This document shows positions 14,444 through 21,254 of a stretch of DNA of 25,305 nucleotides, piece by piece; the first letter of the stretch is position 1, and each line of letters starts with the position of its first letter. This DNA comes from CAZTLI01 sp964614375 (GTDB lineage Bacteria; Chloroflexota; Anaerolineae; Aggregatilineales; Phototrophicaceae): positions 1 through 25,305 of the forward strand of contig CAZTLI010000019.1 in the NCBI GenBank assembly GCA_964614375.1, in the 5' to 3' direction. The notes under the pieces were generated by a model. The model ran no database searches, was not told where the DNA came from, and saw only the letters and a list, made by a program, of their open reading frames with translations. Made by a program: the position numbers and the translations under genes.

Positions 14444-14538
14444 TACACATCGCTCCATCAACACCATCAAACACCAGTATACTTTAACCCGCATTATACA
14501 CTCAAGTGAGTAGGCAGGGTATGGACTATGGTACAGGA

Positions 14539-14925
14539 TTACCAGATGGTGGTAACAGGATAATGGGCAAACACGGAATCATGCGTCAGGATTGGCAGCG
14601 TTTCATGAATGGCTTGAGCCATGAGGAGTCGGTCAAAGGGGTCACGATGATGGTGAGGAAGTTGACCTAACTCGTATCTGTGTTCAAGTTTGATAGATAA
14701 ACGTGCCAACTGATTTGTTTGTTGTTGCTGTAGAATAATTTGCTGAAGTGATGGTGCAACTTGCATCTTCCCCAACTGAATCTTAATTTGCATTTCCCAC
14801 ACACTCGCTAAACTCAGTAAAAGTGTGTTATTGCCATCCTGAAGTGTATTTGACGCTGTAGTTGACAAGCGCGATGGTTCAGAGTGCCACCAGATGAAGG
14901 CATGTGAATCCAGCAAGACCCTCAT
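14539..14925 (-). CDS. vapC: PIN-domain ribonuclease toxin, VapC type
   Basis: 128 residues, typical PIN length. The acidic residues of the active site are Asp6 (LLDSHAF), Glu44 (SVWEMQIK), Asp95/Asp98 (RDPFDRLL) and Asp116 (ILTHDSVF); all are present, so it is probably an active Mg-dependent RNase whose usual targets are tRNA or rRNA. The opening 'HAFIWW' is characteristic of the VapC group paired with Phd-type antitoxins. The ATG overlaps the last codons of the antitoxin gene by four bases (ATGA), giving translational coupling. Confidence 0.93.
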   Translation of the reverse strand: MRVLLDSHAFIWWHSEPSRLSTTASNTLQDGNNTLLLSLASVWEMQIKIQLGKMQVAPSLQQIILQQQQTNQLARLSIKLEHRYELGQLPHHHRDPFDRLLMAQAIHETLPILTHDSVFAHYPVTTIW

Positions 14926-15164
14926 TCTTCACCCAACCAAAACGAGTCGGGCAGCGGGTCGTCAAAATCATCACGGGTATGGATACTGCCTTTACCCAGT
15001 CCGGGAATCCGCTGTCTGCTTTGAGTTTGTTCCAGAATGACGGCGGACAAGCGCGCAATCGGCACATTGCCGCGCGTGAGCAAGATTTCGGTCTCGCCTT
15101 CCATGAGCGTGAGTAATTCATCAAGACTCGTCGGCTGTGCTTCTAAATCTATGGTATGTGTCAT
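14922..15164 (-). CDS. Phd/YefM-type antitoxin
   Basis: 80 residues from ATG 15164, which has GAGG nine bases upstream. An alternative ATG at 15179 would leave only about six bases of leader after the predicted transcription start. The N-terminal half is a short DNA-binding Phd fold ('SLDELLTLMEGETEILLTRG', then 'PIARLSAV'). The tail 'HTRDDFDDPLPDSFW' is the acidic, aromatic segment that wraps around and blocks the PIN active site in this family. It should bind and repress its own promoter at 15192-15200. It is first in the toxin-antitoxin operon. Confidence 0.92.
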   Translation of the reverse strand: MTHTIDLEAQPTSLDELLTLMEGETEILLTRGNVPIARLSAVILEQTQSRQRIPGLGKGSIHTRDDFDDPLPDSFWLGEE

Positions 15165-15191
15165 CGGCTTCAACCTCATATTCCTATCCTC

Positions 15192-15200
15192 ATTATAACA
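15192..15200 (-). promoter_or_regulatory. Extended -10 promoter of the toxin-antitoxin operon
   Basis: TG-T-TATAAT on the minus strand is a perfect extended -10, predicting a start near 15185, about 21 bases before the antitoxin ATG at 15164. It lies directly after the stop of the upstream M14 gene, so the pair has its own promoter. Confidence 0.65.
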
Positions 15201-15208
15201 GGAATCGC

Positions 15209-16186
15209 CTACCTCCCGCCCTGTAACCGTGCCACGACCCACTGCTGAACGGCGATGATGCCGCGAATGTTGCGCGTGCGTTCTGTGCCTTCTGCCGTCG
15301 CCAGTTCGACATCGACGGATGGGATGCCGATGCTGTCAAAATAGTTGGGCGCTGTGCCCGTGAGGTCATACTCGCTGAAACGTTCGCCATAGGGATAACC
15401 CGATGCTTCGCCATAGGCCGCCGCTAACCCGAACGAATCGCTGCGACTGTCACATTCACCCGCGAACACGCCATTGACCGCCCCGTGATAGAATATGACC
15501 GCGCGCGGTTGCAATTCATGCGCCAGCGCCGCGCTGCTGGTGGTTTCTGGTTCGGAGAATGGCCCCGTCCCCGGATCGACTTCGCCCAGACGCCATTCCG
15601 CCTGTGCCGACCAGCCACAGCCCCAGTTGCGATTCAAATCGACGCCATTGCTATTGAAACGTCCTTCGACAATGCGCCCGCGCCGATAACCGTCGGGATT
15701 CATGACCGGGACGAAGATGAGGCTGATTTCCGGGCGGATGTCAGCGGGATTGCGCTCGAAGTGGGCGATCATTTCGTAGACGAGATCAATCGTGTTCGAT
15801 TCAAATCCCGCATGGATGCCGCCAATGATGAAAATGAATGTGTGTCCTGTGCCGATTCGTCGTCCGAGCAGGTTCAATCCGCCTGCCGATTGACCGAAGA
15901 TAAATTGGGAAGGGACGAGGGTCGGCGTAACCGACGGCGTAAATGTCGCAGACGGCGGCAGAGTCAAGGTCGGAGTCAAAGTCGCGGAGGGTGTGACCGG
16001 AATCGTCGGCGTAATGGTCGCCGATGGTGTGAACGTCGCTTCAGGTGTGATGGGCGGCGGCGTTGGTGGTAAGGGCGTAATCGAAGGCAGCACGGCTTCG
16101 GTGGGTAGTTCAATCTGTGGGGTAACCGTTGGTTGGCAAGCCATAAGGGATAAGAGTATGATTGCTATGAGACTCGTTCGCTTCAT
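15209..16186 (-). CDS. Lipoprotein M14-family zinc metallocarboxypeptidase
   Basis: 325 residues from ATG 16186. Lipobox LMAC with Cys17; a Pro/Thr-rich linker at about 19-92; then the M14 domain. Zinc ligands: His125 and Glu129 in GGIHAGFE, and His234 in IFYHGAV. Substrate-binding DLNRN is at 183-187 and the general base is Glu294 in VDVELATAEG. The first motif is HxxxE by simple reading, not the textbook HxxE. The enzyme is anchored outside the cell on a flexible stalk and probably trims peptides or cell-wall stems. No clear ribosome site precedes 16186. The frame stays open to 16426 but that part lies inside the divergent gene and hides the signal peptide. Divergent neighbour at 16218, 31 bases away. 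Confidence 0.9.
   Translation of the reverse strand: MKRTSLIAIILLSLMACQPTVTPQIELPTEAVLPSITPLPPTPPPITPEATFTPSATITPTIPVTPSATLTPTLTLPPSATFTPSVTPTLVPSQFIFGQSAGGLNLLGRRIGTGHTFIFIIGGIHAGFESNTIDLVYEMIAHFERNPADIRPEISLIFVPVMNPDGYRRGRIVEGRFNSNGVDLNRNWGCGWSAQAEWRLGEVDPGTGPFSEPETTSSAALAHELQPRAVIFYHGAVNGVFAGECDSRSDSFGLAAAYGEASGYPYGERFSEYDLTGTAPNYFDSIGIPSVDVELATAEGTERTRNIRGIIAVQQWVVARLQGGR
16133..16162 (+). promoter_or_regulatory. Sigma70-type promoter for the 16218 lipoprotein
   Basis: TTGGCA (16133-16138) and TATGAT (16157-16162) with an 18-base spacer. The promoter lies inside the signal-peptide codons of the divergent M14 gene, so the two genes have interlocked 5' ends. The predicted leader is about 48 bases and includes GGAGAGG. 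Confidence 0.55.
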
Positions 16187-16217
16187 ATTTGACTGACTGC
16201 CGGAGAGGTAGGTCACC

Positions 16218-17255
16218 ATGCTCGCAAGAATTAAAATGATTATTCTGGTTCTTATTGTAACGTCGTTTGCCGCTGCGTGTAGGCCCCAAGCGCAGGAGAC
16301 GCTCGAACTGCCGACAGAAGCCCAACTGCCGACGATTACGCCGACACCCGAAGTCACCCTGACGCTAACACCGACCAATACGCTGACCAATACGCCGACT
16401 TTGACGCCGACACTGACGCCATCCAATACCCCATCGAATACACCGCCACCATCGGCAACCTATACGCCATCACTCACGCCCACAGCGTCATTGACGTTCA
16501 CGCCATCGCAAACAGCGACCAGCACCGCCACCGCTACCCCCGAACAACCCGTCATCCAGACCTTCGACGCCAATCCCACGACTGCCGGCCCCGGCGCAAT
16601 CGTCACACTGCGCTGGGTCACACAGGCCGACAGCGCCCGCCTGGAACGCTTGAATGTGCAAGGTGTGCCGACAGAGGTCTTTACGGTCGCTATCGCAGGG
16701 ACACAGCAGGTCACCATTCCGCAAGGCGCGCAGGGTCAGGTCATTTATCGACTGGTGGCGATACGCGGCGGTAATGAGGTCGCGCGGTCACTGCCGATTG
16801 TGGTATCGTGTCCGGCGAGCTGGTTCTTTGGCAACGAATTCGCCCCGCCCGATGCCGGTTGTCCAGTCGCCACAGGCGCGATAGGCCCCGGCGCGTACCA
16901 GAATTTTGAGCGCGGGTTGATGATTTTCATCGGCGCGAATAACCTGAATCGTATCTATGGACTAGACCGTTCCAACGGGCGGCACATCAACTATGCCAAC
17001 AACTGGGACGGGACGACGATTGTTGCGGGCAGTCCGCCATCCGGTTTATTCGACGCGCAAGGCATGTTCAACTGGGCGTATAACAACACCCTCGCCCCGA
17101 TTGGCACATGGAACGCCGCCATAGGCTGGGCTGTCGCGCCCATCGACCAGAGCCAGCGCACGATTCAAATGGGGCAGGATGGCTCGACCTATCTGGACTC
17201 GCCGCTGGGGGTCTTCCGCCTGCGTTCCGATGGCACATGGGTGCAGATTCGGTAA
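16218..17255 (+). CDS. Lipoprotein with Pro/Thr linker and Ig-like domain
   Basis: 345 residues. Signal peptide with lipobox FAAAC (Cys21), then a long TP/NTP repeat linker from about 37 to 109, then a beta-sandwich at about 111-196 ('IQTFDANPTTAGPGAIVTLR' onward) of the kind seen in extracellular Ig-like modules, then a C-terminal domain with Cys198 and Cys215 ('SCPASWFFGNEFAPPDAGCP'). This last region ('FERGLMIFIGANNLNRIYGL' and onward) is a recurring exported domain that I cannot name. GGAGAGG supports the start at 16218. The opening after the lipid cysteine (LELPTEAQLPTITP) closely matches that of the divergent M14 protein (IELPTEAVLPSITP). Surface-exposed; function unknown. Confidence 0.88.
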   Translation: MLARIKMIILVLIVTSFAAACRPQAQETLELPTEAQLPTITPTPEVTLTLTPTNTLTNTPTLTPTLTPSNTPSNTPPPSATYTPSLTPTASLTFTPSQTATSTATATPEQPVIQTFDANPTTAGPGAIVTLRWVTQADSARLERLNVQGVPTEVFTVAIAGTQQVTIPQGAQGQVIYRLVAIRGGNEVARSLPIVVSCPASWFFGNEFAPPDAGCPVATGAIGPGAYQNFERGLMIFIGANNLNRIYGLDRSNGRHINYANNWDGTTIVAGSPPSGLFDAQGMFNWAYNNTLAPIGTWNAAIGWAVAPIDQSQRTIQMGQDGSTYLDSPLGVFRLRSDGTWVQIR

Positions 17256-17266
17256 CAGATGATATA

Positions 17267-17300
17267 CGAGCAGGGGCAGTTTTTGAATTGTCCCTGCTCG
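17267..17300. repeat. Strong hairpin between lipoprotein and kinase genes
   Basis: CGAGCAGGG and CCCTGCTCG form a perfect 9-bp stem, extended by three more pairs (one G-T), around a 10-base T-rich loop. It lies 11 bases after the lipoprotein stop and 13 bases before the kinase start. It is flanked by direct repeats of GATATAC (17261, 17302). No T-run follows the stem, so it is at best an atypical terminator; a transcript-processing or mobile-insert origin is possible. Confidence 0.6.
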
Positions 17301-17313
17301 TGATATACAGCAC

Positions 17314-17850
17314 ATGATACCACCCACACTCATCCTCATGTCGGGATTGCCCGGATGTGGCAAAACGTCACTGGCACGTCAACTGGCGCAGCAGTTGCAT
17401 ATCCCCATCTTCTCCAAAGACCGCCTGCAACAGGCCATGCGCGCCCAGGGTTTGGCCGGACACAATGGCCCGGAAGGGTATCTGCTGGCGTTTGACCTCG
17501 CCGACGAACAACTCGCGTTAGGCGTCAGTGTGATATTGGATGCCGTCTTCCCGCTGCCCGGTTATCGGTCACAGGCGCGCGCCATTGCCCAAAAATATGG
17601 CGCACGTTTTTGTCCCATTTATTGTTACTGCTCGAATGAACGATTATGGCAGGCACGCATGAACAATCGCACCCAATACGTCCCCGATTGGACACCCAAG
17701 GGATGGGACGAGGTGCTGCGCCTGCGTGCTGATTTTGTGGCATGGGCGCCGCAGGCAGCGTTATCGCTCAACGCCATTCACCCGCTGACTGTCAATCTAC
17801 AAATCGCCCTGCACTATCTTACCTCCGCCCCAACACGCGCCTCGTCATAA
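17314..17850 (+). CDS. P-loop kinase/zeta-toxin-like ATPase (AAA_33)
   Basis: 178 residues. The Walker A motif is GLPGCGKTS at 11-19, followed by 'FSKDRLQQAM' (the substrate Asp seen in small-molecule P-loop kinases) and a Walker B-type 'SVILDAVFP' strand. A lid-like arginine region, 'ERLWQARMNNR', follows. Such stand-alone proteins phosphorylate small molecules (gluconate, shikimate or chloramphenicol-type substrates) or act like zeta toxins on UDP-sugars; the substrate cannot be assigned. No ribosome site precedes the ATG at 17314; an ATG at 17338 would remove part of beta-1, so 17314 is kept. No antitoxin partner is adjacent. Confidence 0.85.
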   Translation: MIPPTLILMSGLPGCGKTSLARQLAQQLHIPIFSKDRLQQAMRAQGLAGHNGPEGYLLAFDLADEQLALGVSVILDAVFPLPGYRSQARAIAQKYGARFCPIYCYCSNERLWQARMNNRTQYVPDWTPKGWDEVLRLRADFVAWAPQAALSLNAIHPLTVNLQIALHYLTSAPTRASS

Positions 17851-17971
17851 CGCCAGATGCCATGCAATATAACCAGTCCGCCGCCTTAATGTAGCAGGAA
17901 GCGCGGGCGCGCTATACAATCTGCACATTACAATTGCGATTTCAATACCTTTCACACAGGGATGATAATCG

Positions 17972-18349
17972 ATGACGATCCAGATTCACGTCAATAAAAC
18001 CGCCTTACTTGTGGCAGTGATGCTCATTTTGTGCGCGGTGCTTCTGGTTGGGCGCGGTGGCGCGGTATCGGCAGTATTCACCGATTATGAAGTCGTCATT
18101 GGTGCAACCGAACCGTCTGAAGATGACCTGCAAGACCTGACCGTCTCATGTCCTGAAGGTAAGGTCGCGATCGGGGGTGGCGTGGGTATCTATTGGGATA
18201 ATGCCGACCCAACCGACTTACGCCCCGTCCTCATTTCCAGTTTTATGTACCCAGACAACACAGGCTGGTATGGTGAGGCGGTGCAGCCGGGCGCCGCTAC
18301 GACGGAATGGTGGATAGAAGTTCAGGTGATCTGTGCCGTTGTCGGGTGA
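17972..18349 (+). CDS. Small secreted protein with CPxGK..GGG motif
   Basis: 125 residues. A hydrophobic signal segment at about 10-34 predicts export. The mature part has Cys60 in 'VSCPEGKVAIGGGVG' and Cys121 near the C-terminus, with a 'TGWYGEAVQPGAATTEWWIEVQVIC' strand pair between. This is the pattern of a widespread exported beta-rich domain (CPxGKxxxGGG ... WxVxxxC) with a disulfide joining first and last strands. Its function is not known to me. The start at 17972 has GGGATGAT upstream. Single gene. Confidence 0.75.
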   Translation: MTIQIHVNKTALLVAVMLILCAVLLVGRGGAVSAVFTDYEVVIGATEPSEDDLQDLTVSCPEGKVAIGGGVGIYWDNADPTDLRPVLISSFMYPDNTGWYGEAVQPGAATTEWWIEVQVICAVVG

Positions 18350-18541
18350 AGAACCCACATTTACTTCAAGTTAGTGCAATATATCACTCAGTTACAAAGG
18401 CTGTTATGTTCAGGTCACAGTGAACATGGCATAATAAAGAACGGGTTTGTGTATTCAAACCAATTCATCTGCCATAATGGGATTACCCGGCAAATTGAAT
18501 TCAAGGGGCAACCCTGAGTCATTTTTGATGGGACTGTATTC
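18350..18541. other. Intergenic leader of the histidine kinase
   Basis: No gene seen. It contains a possible extended -10 (TG-C-CATAAT, 18470-18478) 64 bases upstream of the kinase start, and a small hairpin GGTTTG-loop-CAAACC at 18444-18461 just ahead of it. Confidence 0.35.
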
Positions 18542-20389
18542 ATGTCCACAACGATAACCCAATTGGAGCGACAGCTCTCTGCGGCGAAAACGTCACAGAC
18601 CGTCATTGATATGTTGATTCAATTGGCATGGGCACTCCAACGTGAAGATACAGACCGGGCCTTTGCCCTGTGCCAGCAGGCGCAAACACAAGCGCGCGAG
18701 GGCGAGTATAAAACCCAGCCCTATATGACCGGGTTGGCGGCCAGTTTTGCGGTCATGGCGCGGTTGGACTATTACAAAGGCAACTATGACCGCGCGCTGA
18801 AAATGGGCATCGAAGCCCTTAAATTGAGTGAAGAATTGGGTAGGCAGGCCGACCAGCCGCGCACCCTGCAAACGTTGGGGATGATTCAAGAAATCCTCGG
18901 TAATCTGCCCGAAGCGACACACTATTACCTGCAACAATTGCAAATCGCCACCGACCACAACCGGCGCGATGAAGAAGCATTGGCCTATAACCGCCTCGCC
19001 GTCGTCAACGCCAAACTCGGCGACAATGACCAGGCGATAGTTTATTTTGACCGCAGTCTGGCGATTTTTCGCGAATTAGACGACAAATACAATCAAGGTA
19101 TCCTCTATAACAATTACTGCAAACAACTGCGTTTGTTGGGCAATTACGCGCAGTCGCTGGAACATGGTCTGGTCGGGCTGCGGTTGCTGAAGGATGTAGG
19201 CAGCCGTTATGGACAGGCCTTGATTCATGGCACGCTGGGCGCGACCTATCAGAAATTGGGTCAATTCGATAAGGCATTGGCCTGTTTCCAGCATCGGCTG
19301 AAATTGTCTGATAAATTGGGTAATCATGTGCTGTCGGTGGAGGCGGTACAGAATATTGGTTTGCTCTATCAGGAGCAAGGGCACTACGAAACCGCGCGCG
19401 ATTATTTGCATGAAGCCCTCATGGGCGCGGAAGAGTTTGAAATCAAAGAACTCATTGCCGAAGTCCATCACGCGCTGTCCGAAGTCCATGCGGCACTCGG
19501 CGACCCGGCACAGGCACTCTATCACTATAAACGCTATCATCAGGCCGAAAAAAGCGTCTATAGCGACCACAACAGCACGCGCATCCGGGCGCTGCAAATC
19601 ATTCACTATACACAGCAAGCCAAACAAGAAGCCGAAACCCAAAAACGCCTGCGCGAAGAAGACCGCCTCTACTTCGAGCGATTATCACAGGTCAAAGACG
19701 AACTCATCAACATCGCCTCGCACGACCTGAAAAACCCGCTGGCGAGCATCCTCACCTCCACATTCATGCTCAAACGGCGTGACCTCGCGGGGGATGCCGA
19801 CGCCGCGCACTATATCGACAATATCGAACAGCAAGTCCAGCGGATGCGCGAATTGGTCGCCAATTTGCTGGACATTGCCAAGCTCGAAACGGGGCGTGCC
19901 GTCGTCGCACAGGAGGTAATGCTGCGCCCATTTTTAGAGCATGTGCTGCGCGATTTTCAGATTTCCGCAAGCGAAAAACACATCCGCATCCACTTCCAAT
20001 ACAACGTCACCGTGCAAACCGTCGAGTTCGACCCCGTGCGGATTCGGCAGGCGCTGGATAACCTGCTGTCGAACGCCATTAAATACTCGTCCGAAGGGCA
20101 AGTCGTCAACCTCGTTGCCGAGCAAACCGAGACCGAACTCGTGCTCAAAGTCGTCGATACCGGTCTGGGCATCCCACAAAAAGACCTGTTACACATCTTT
20201 GACCGTTTCTATCGCGTTGATAGTGAACAGCATCAATCGGTTGAAGGGTCGGGATTGGGGTTGTCGATTACCCGCGCCGTCGTGGAACAACATGGCGGGC
20301 GCATCTGGGTGGAAAGTCAACCGGGTGAGGGCAGCACCTTTAGTTTCAGCCTGCCCCTCGTCCACAGCAGCCCGATGTCTACCGTTTAG
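18542..20389 (+). CDS. Soluble TPR-sensor histidine kinase
   Basis: 615 residues with no membrane span, hence cytoplasmic. Residues about 25-340 form seven to eight tetratricopeptide repeats ('ALAYNRLAVVNAKLGDNDQA', 'ALIHGTLGATYQKLGQFDKA', 'EAVQNIGLLYQEQGHYETA'). A coiled coil (about 345-385) leads to the HisKA domain with the phospho-acceptor His394 in SHDLKNPL. The HATPase has an N box at Asn511, G1 at 539-544 (DTGLGIP), an F box at 553-557 and G2 at 569-574 (GSGLGLS), so it should be active. No response regulator is adjacent (orphan kinase); the TPR array probably senses a protein partner. The ribosome site is weak (GGGA). Its stop overlaps the convergent gene by four bases. Confidence 0.93.
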   Translation: MSTTITQLERQLSAAKTSQTVIDMLIQLAWALQREDTDRAFALCQQAQTQAREGEYKTQPYMTGLAASFAVMARLDYYKGNYDRALKMGIEALKLSEELGRQADQPRTLQTLGMIQEILGNLPEATHYYLQQLQIATDHNRRDEEALAYNRLAVVNAKLGDNDQAIVYFDRSLAIFRELDDKYNQGILYNNYCKQLRLLGNYAQSLEHGLVGLRLLKDVGSRYGQALIHGTLGATYQKLGQFDKALACFQHRLKLSDKLGNHVLSVEAVQNIGLLYQEQGHYETARDYLHEALMGAEEFEIKELIAEVHHALSEVHAALGDPAQALYHYKRYHQAEKSVYSDHNSTRIRALQIIHYTQQAKQEAETQKRLREEDRLYFERLSQVKDELINIASHDLKNPLASILTSTFMLKRRDLAGDADAAHYIDNIEQQVQRMRELVANLLDIAKLETGRAVVAQEVMLRPFLEHVLRDFQISASEKHIRIHFQYNVTVQTVEFDPVRIRQALDNLLSNAIKYSSEGQVVNLVAEQTETELVLKVVDTGLGIPQKDLLHIFDRFYRVDSEQHQSVEGSGLGLSITRAVVEQHGGRIWVESQPGEGSTFSFSLPLVHSSPMSTV

Positions 20390-21003
20390 TCCACCGCGTC
20401 ACCAACTCCCAGCACAATCTCGCGCGCGCTGTCGGCCTGTGCTTCATCATAGACATCGCGTCCGCGCCAGATGACTTCGGCATTTTCATTCAGCAAAAAG
20501 ACGACAATCGCGTCTCTATCGGGCACATCCAACGCCGTCAAAAAAGCATCGACATCTTCCAGGTACACCAGCACGGTCACGTCGCGCAGGGCATCGTCGG
20601 TAATCAACAGGCGCATGCCGGCGCTGACAGCGATACGGATAGCGGGACTCAGTTCGGGCAGGATTGCGACATTGTAAAAGACGACATCGCTATCCATGTC
20701 CACCAGTTCCCGTGCGAAGGGCAGCCATGTTTCGGCCTGTACCTGCTGTGCGTCATCCCAGGGCACAACGATAAAATTGAGTGGCCCGCTGAACGCATCG
20801 GGCAATGTCATTTCCACGCCATTCAGATTCGTACCCATCACCGTGGGGAAGCGGATGCAACCCGCGGCGGCATCGCGCGTCAAACAGGCGCTGGTGTCTA
20901 TGCCGGATGGCGTCGGCGCAATCGCCGGACTCACGAGCAGAAATCCCACCACAAACACCACGATAACCCCCACCAACCCCAACCACAGGCGTCTCCGAGT
21001 CAT
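20386..21003 (-). CDS. Membrane-anchored ATP10/thioredoxin-fold-like protein
   Basis: 205 residues, ATG 21003 with AAGGG upstream. A basic start and a hydrophobic helix at about 7-28 anchor it, with the rest outside. After a short loop with Cys40 and Cys49, the body ('LNFIVVPWDDAQQVQAETW', 'SDVVFYNVAILPEL', 'DVTVLVYLEDVDAFLTALDV', 'DAIVVFLLNENAEVIWRG') follows the thioredoxin-like layout of the ATP10-type family seen in Chloroflexota. There is no CxxC in the active-site position, so it is not a classical redox enzyme. Paired tail-to-tail with the histidine kinase, not in one operon. Confidence 0.72.
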   Translation of the reverse strand: MTRRRLWLGLVGVIVVFVVGFLLVSPAIAPTPSGIDTSACLTRDAAAGCIRFPTVMGTNLNGVEMTLPDAFSGPLNFIVVPWDDAQQVQAETWLPFARELVDMDSDVVFYNVAILPELSPAIRIAVSAGMRLLITDDALRDVTVLVYLEDVDAFLTALDVPDRDAIVVFLLNENAEVIWRGRDVYDEAQADSAREIVLGVGDAVD

Positions 21004-21254
21004 AACCGCAGCCCTTTCGTCATTTCACATGCCGCCATTGTAACAAACATCGCCAGCGGATTCAGCGACCAACGTTCCAACCGCCATCTGTTAAAATTGG
21101 ACTCATATTGTCTGCTAGAATCTTAACATTGAAGCACATACAATTGAGAAGTAGTCTATAGCTTCGCTACGAACGGTCTCATCTGGCTTTATTTGGTCTA
21201 TCCCGTGCCACCTGTCTCCGTCTGAGCCTGAGTCAATCATCCGCCGGAGTTTTT
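21004..21254. other. Intergenic region upstream of the MFS gene
   Basis: No gene seen. Two possible extended -10 elements on the plus strand, TG-T-TAAAAT (near 21089-21097) and TG-C-TAGAAT (near 21112-21120), could drive the transporter at 21255 with a long leader. The leader shows no riboswitch or attenuator that I can recognise. Confidence 0.35.

Noticed and set aside
15785..15815. tRNA-like T-arm (GATTCAAATCCC)
   Set aside because: It lies in the M14 coding sequence and no acceptor stem, D-arm or anticodon arm surrounds it. No tRNA gene was found anywhere in the window.
15485..16072. 195-residue plus-strand frame rich in Arg
   Set aside because: Antisense shadow of the M14 gene; the low-complexity Arg/Cys tail comes from the reverse of the Thr/Pro linker.
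16187..16426. Extension of the M14 frame across the divergent lipoprotein
   Set aside because: The Val/Gly/Ser-rich reading is the antisense of the Thr/Pro linker; the true start is followed by a signal peptide and lipobox.
16320..16540. Tandem TP/NTP codon repeats as a CRISPR or minisatellite
   Set aside because: The units are irregular and in frame; they encode a flexible linker. No spacer-repeat periodicity exists.
17314..17850. Zeta-toxin half of a toxin-antitoxin system
   Set aside because: No small epsilon-like antitoxin is adjacent, and the P-loop kinase family is broader than zeta toxins.
19941..20474. 177-residue plus-strand frame
   Set aside because: A shifted frame of the histidine kinase with Ser/Pro/Arg-rich junk composition.
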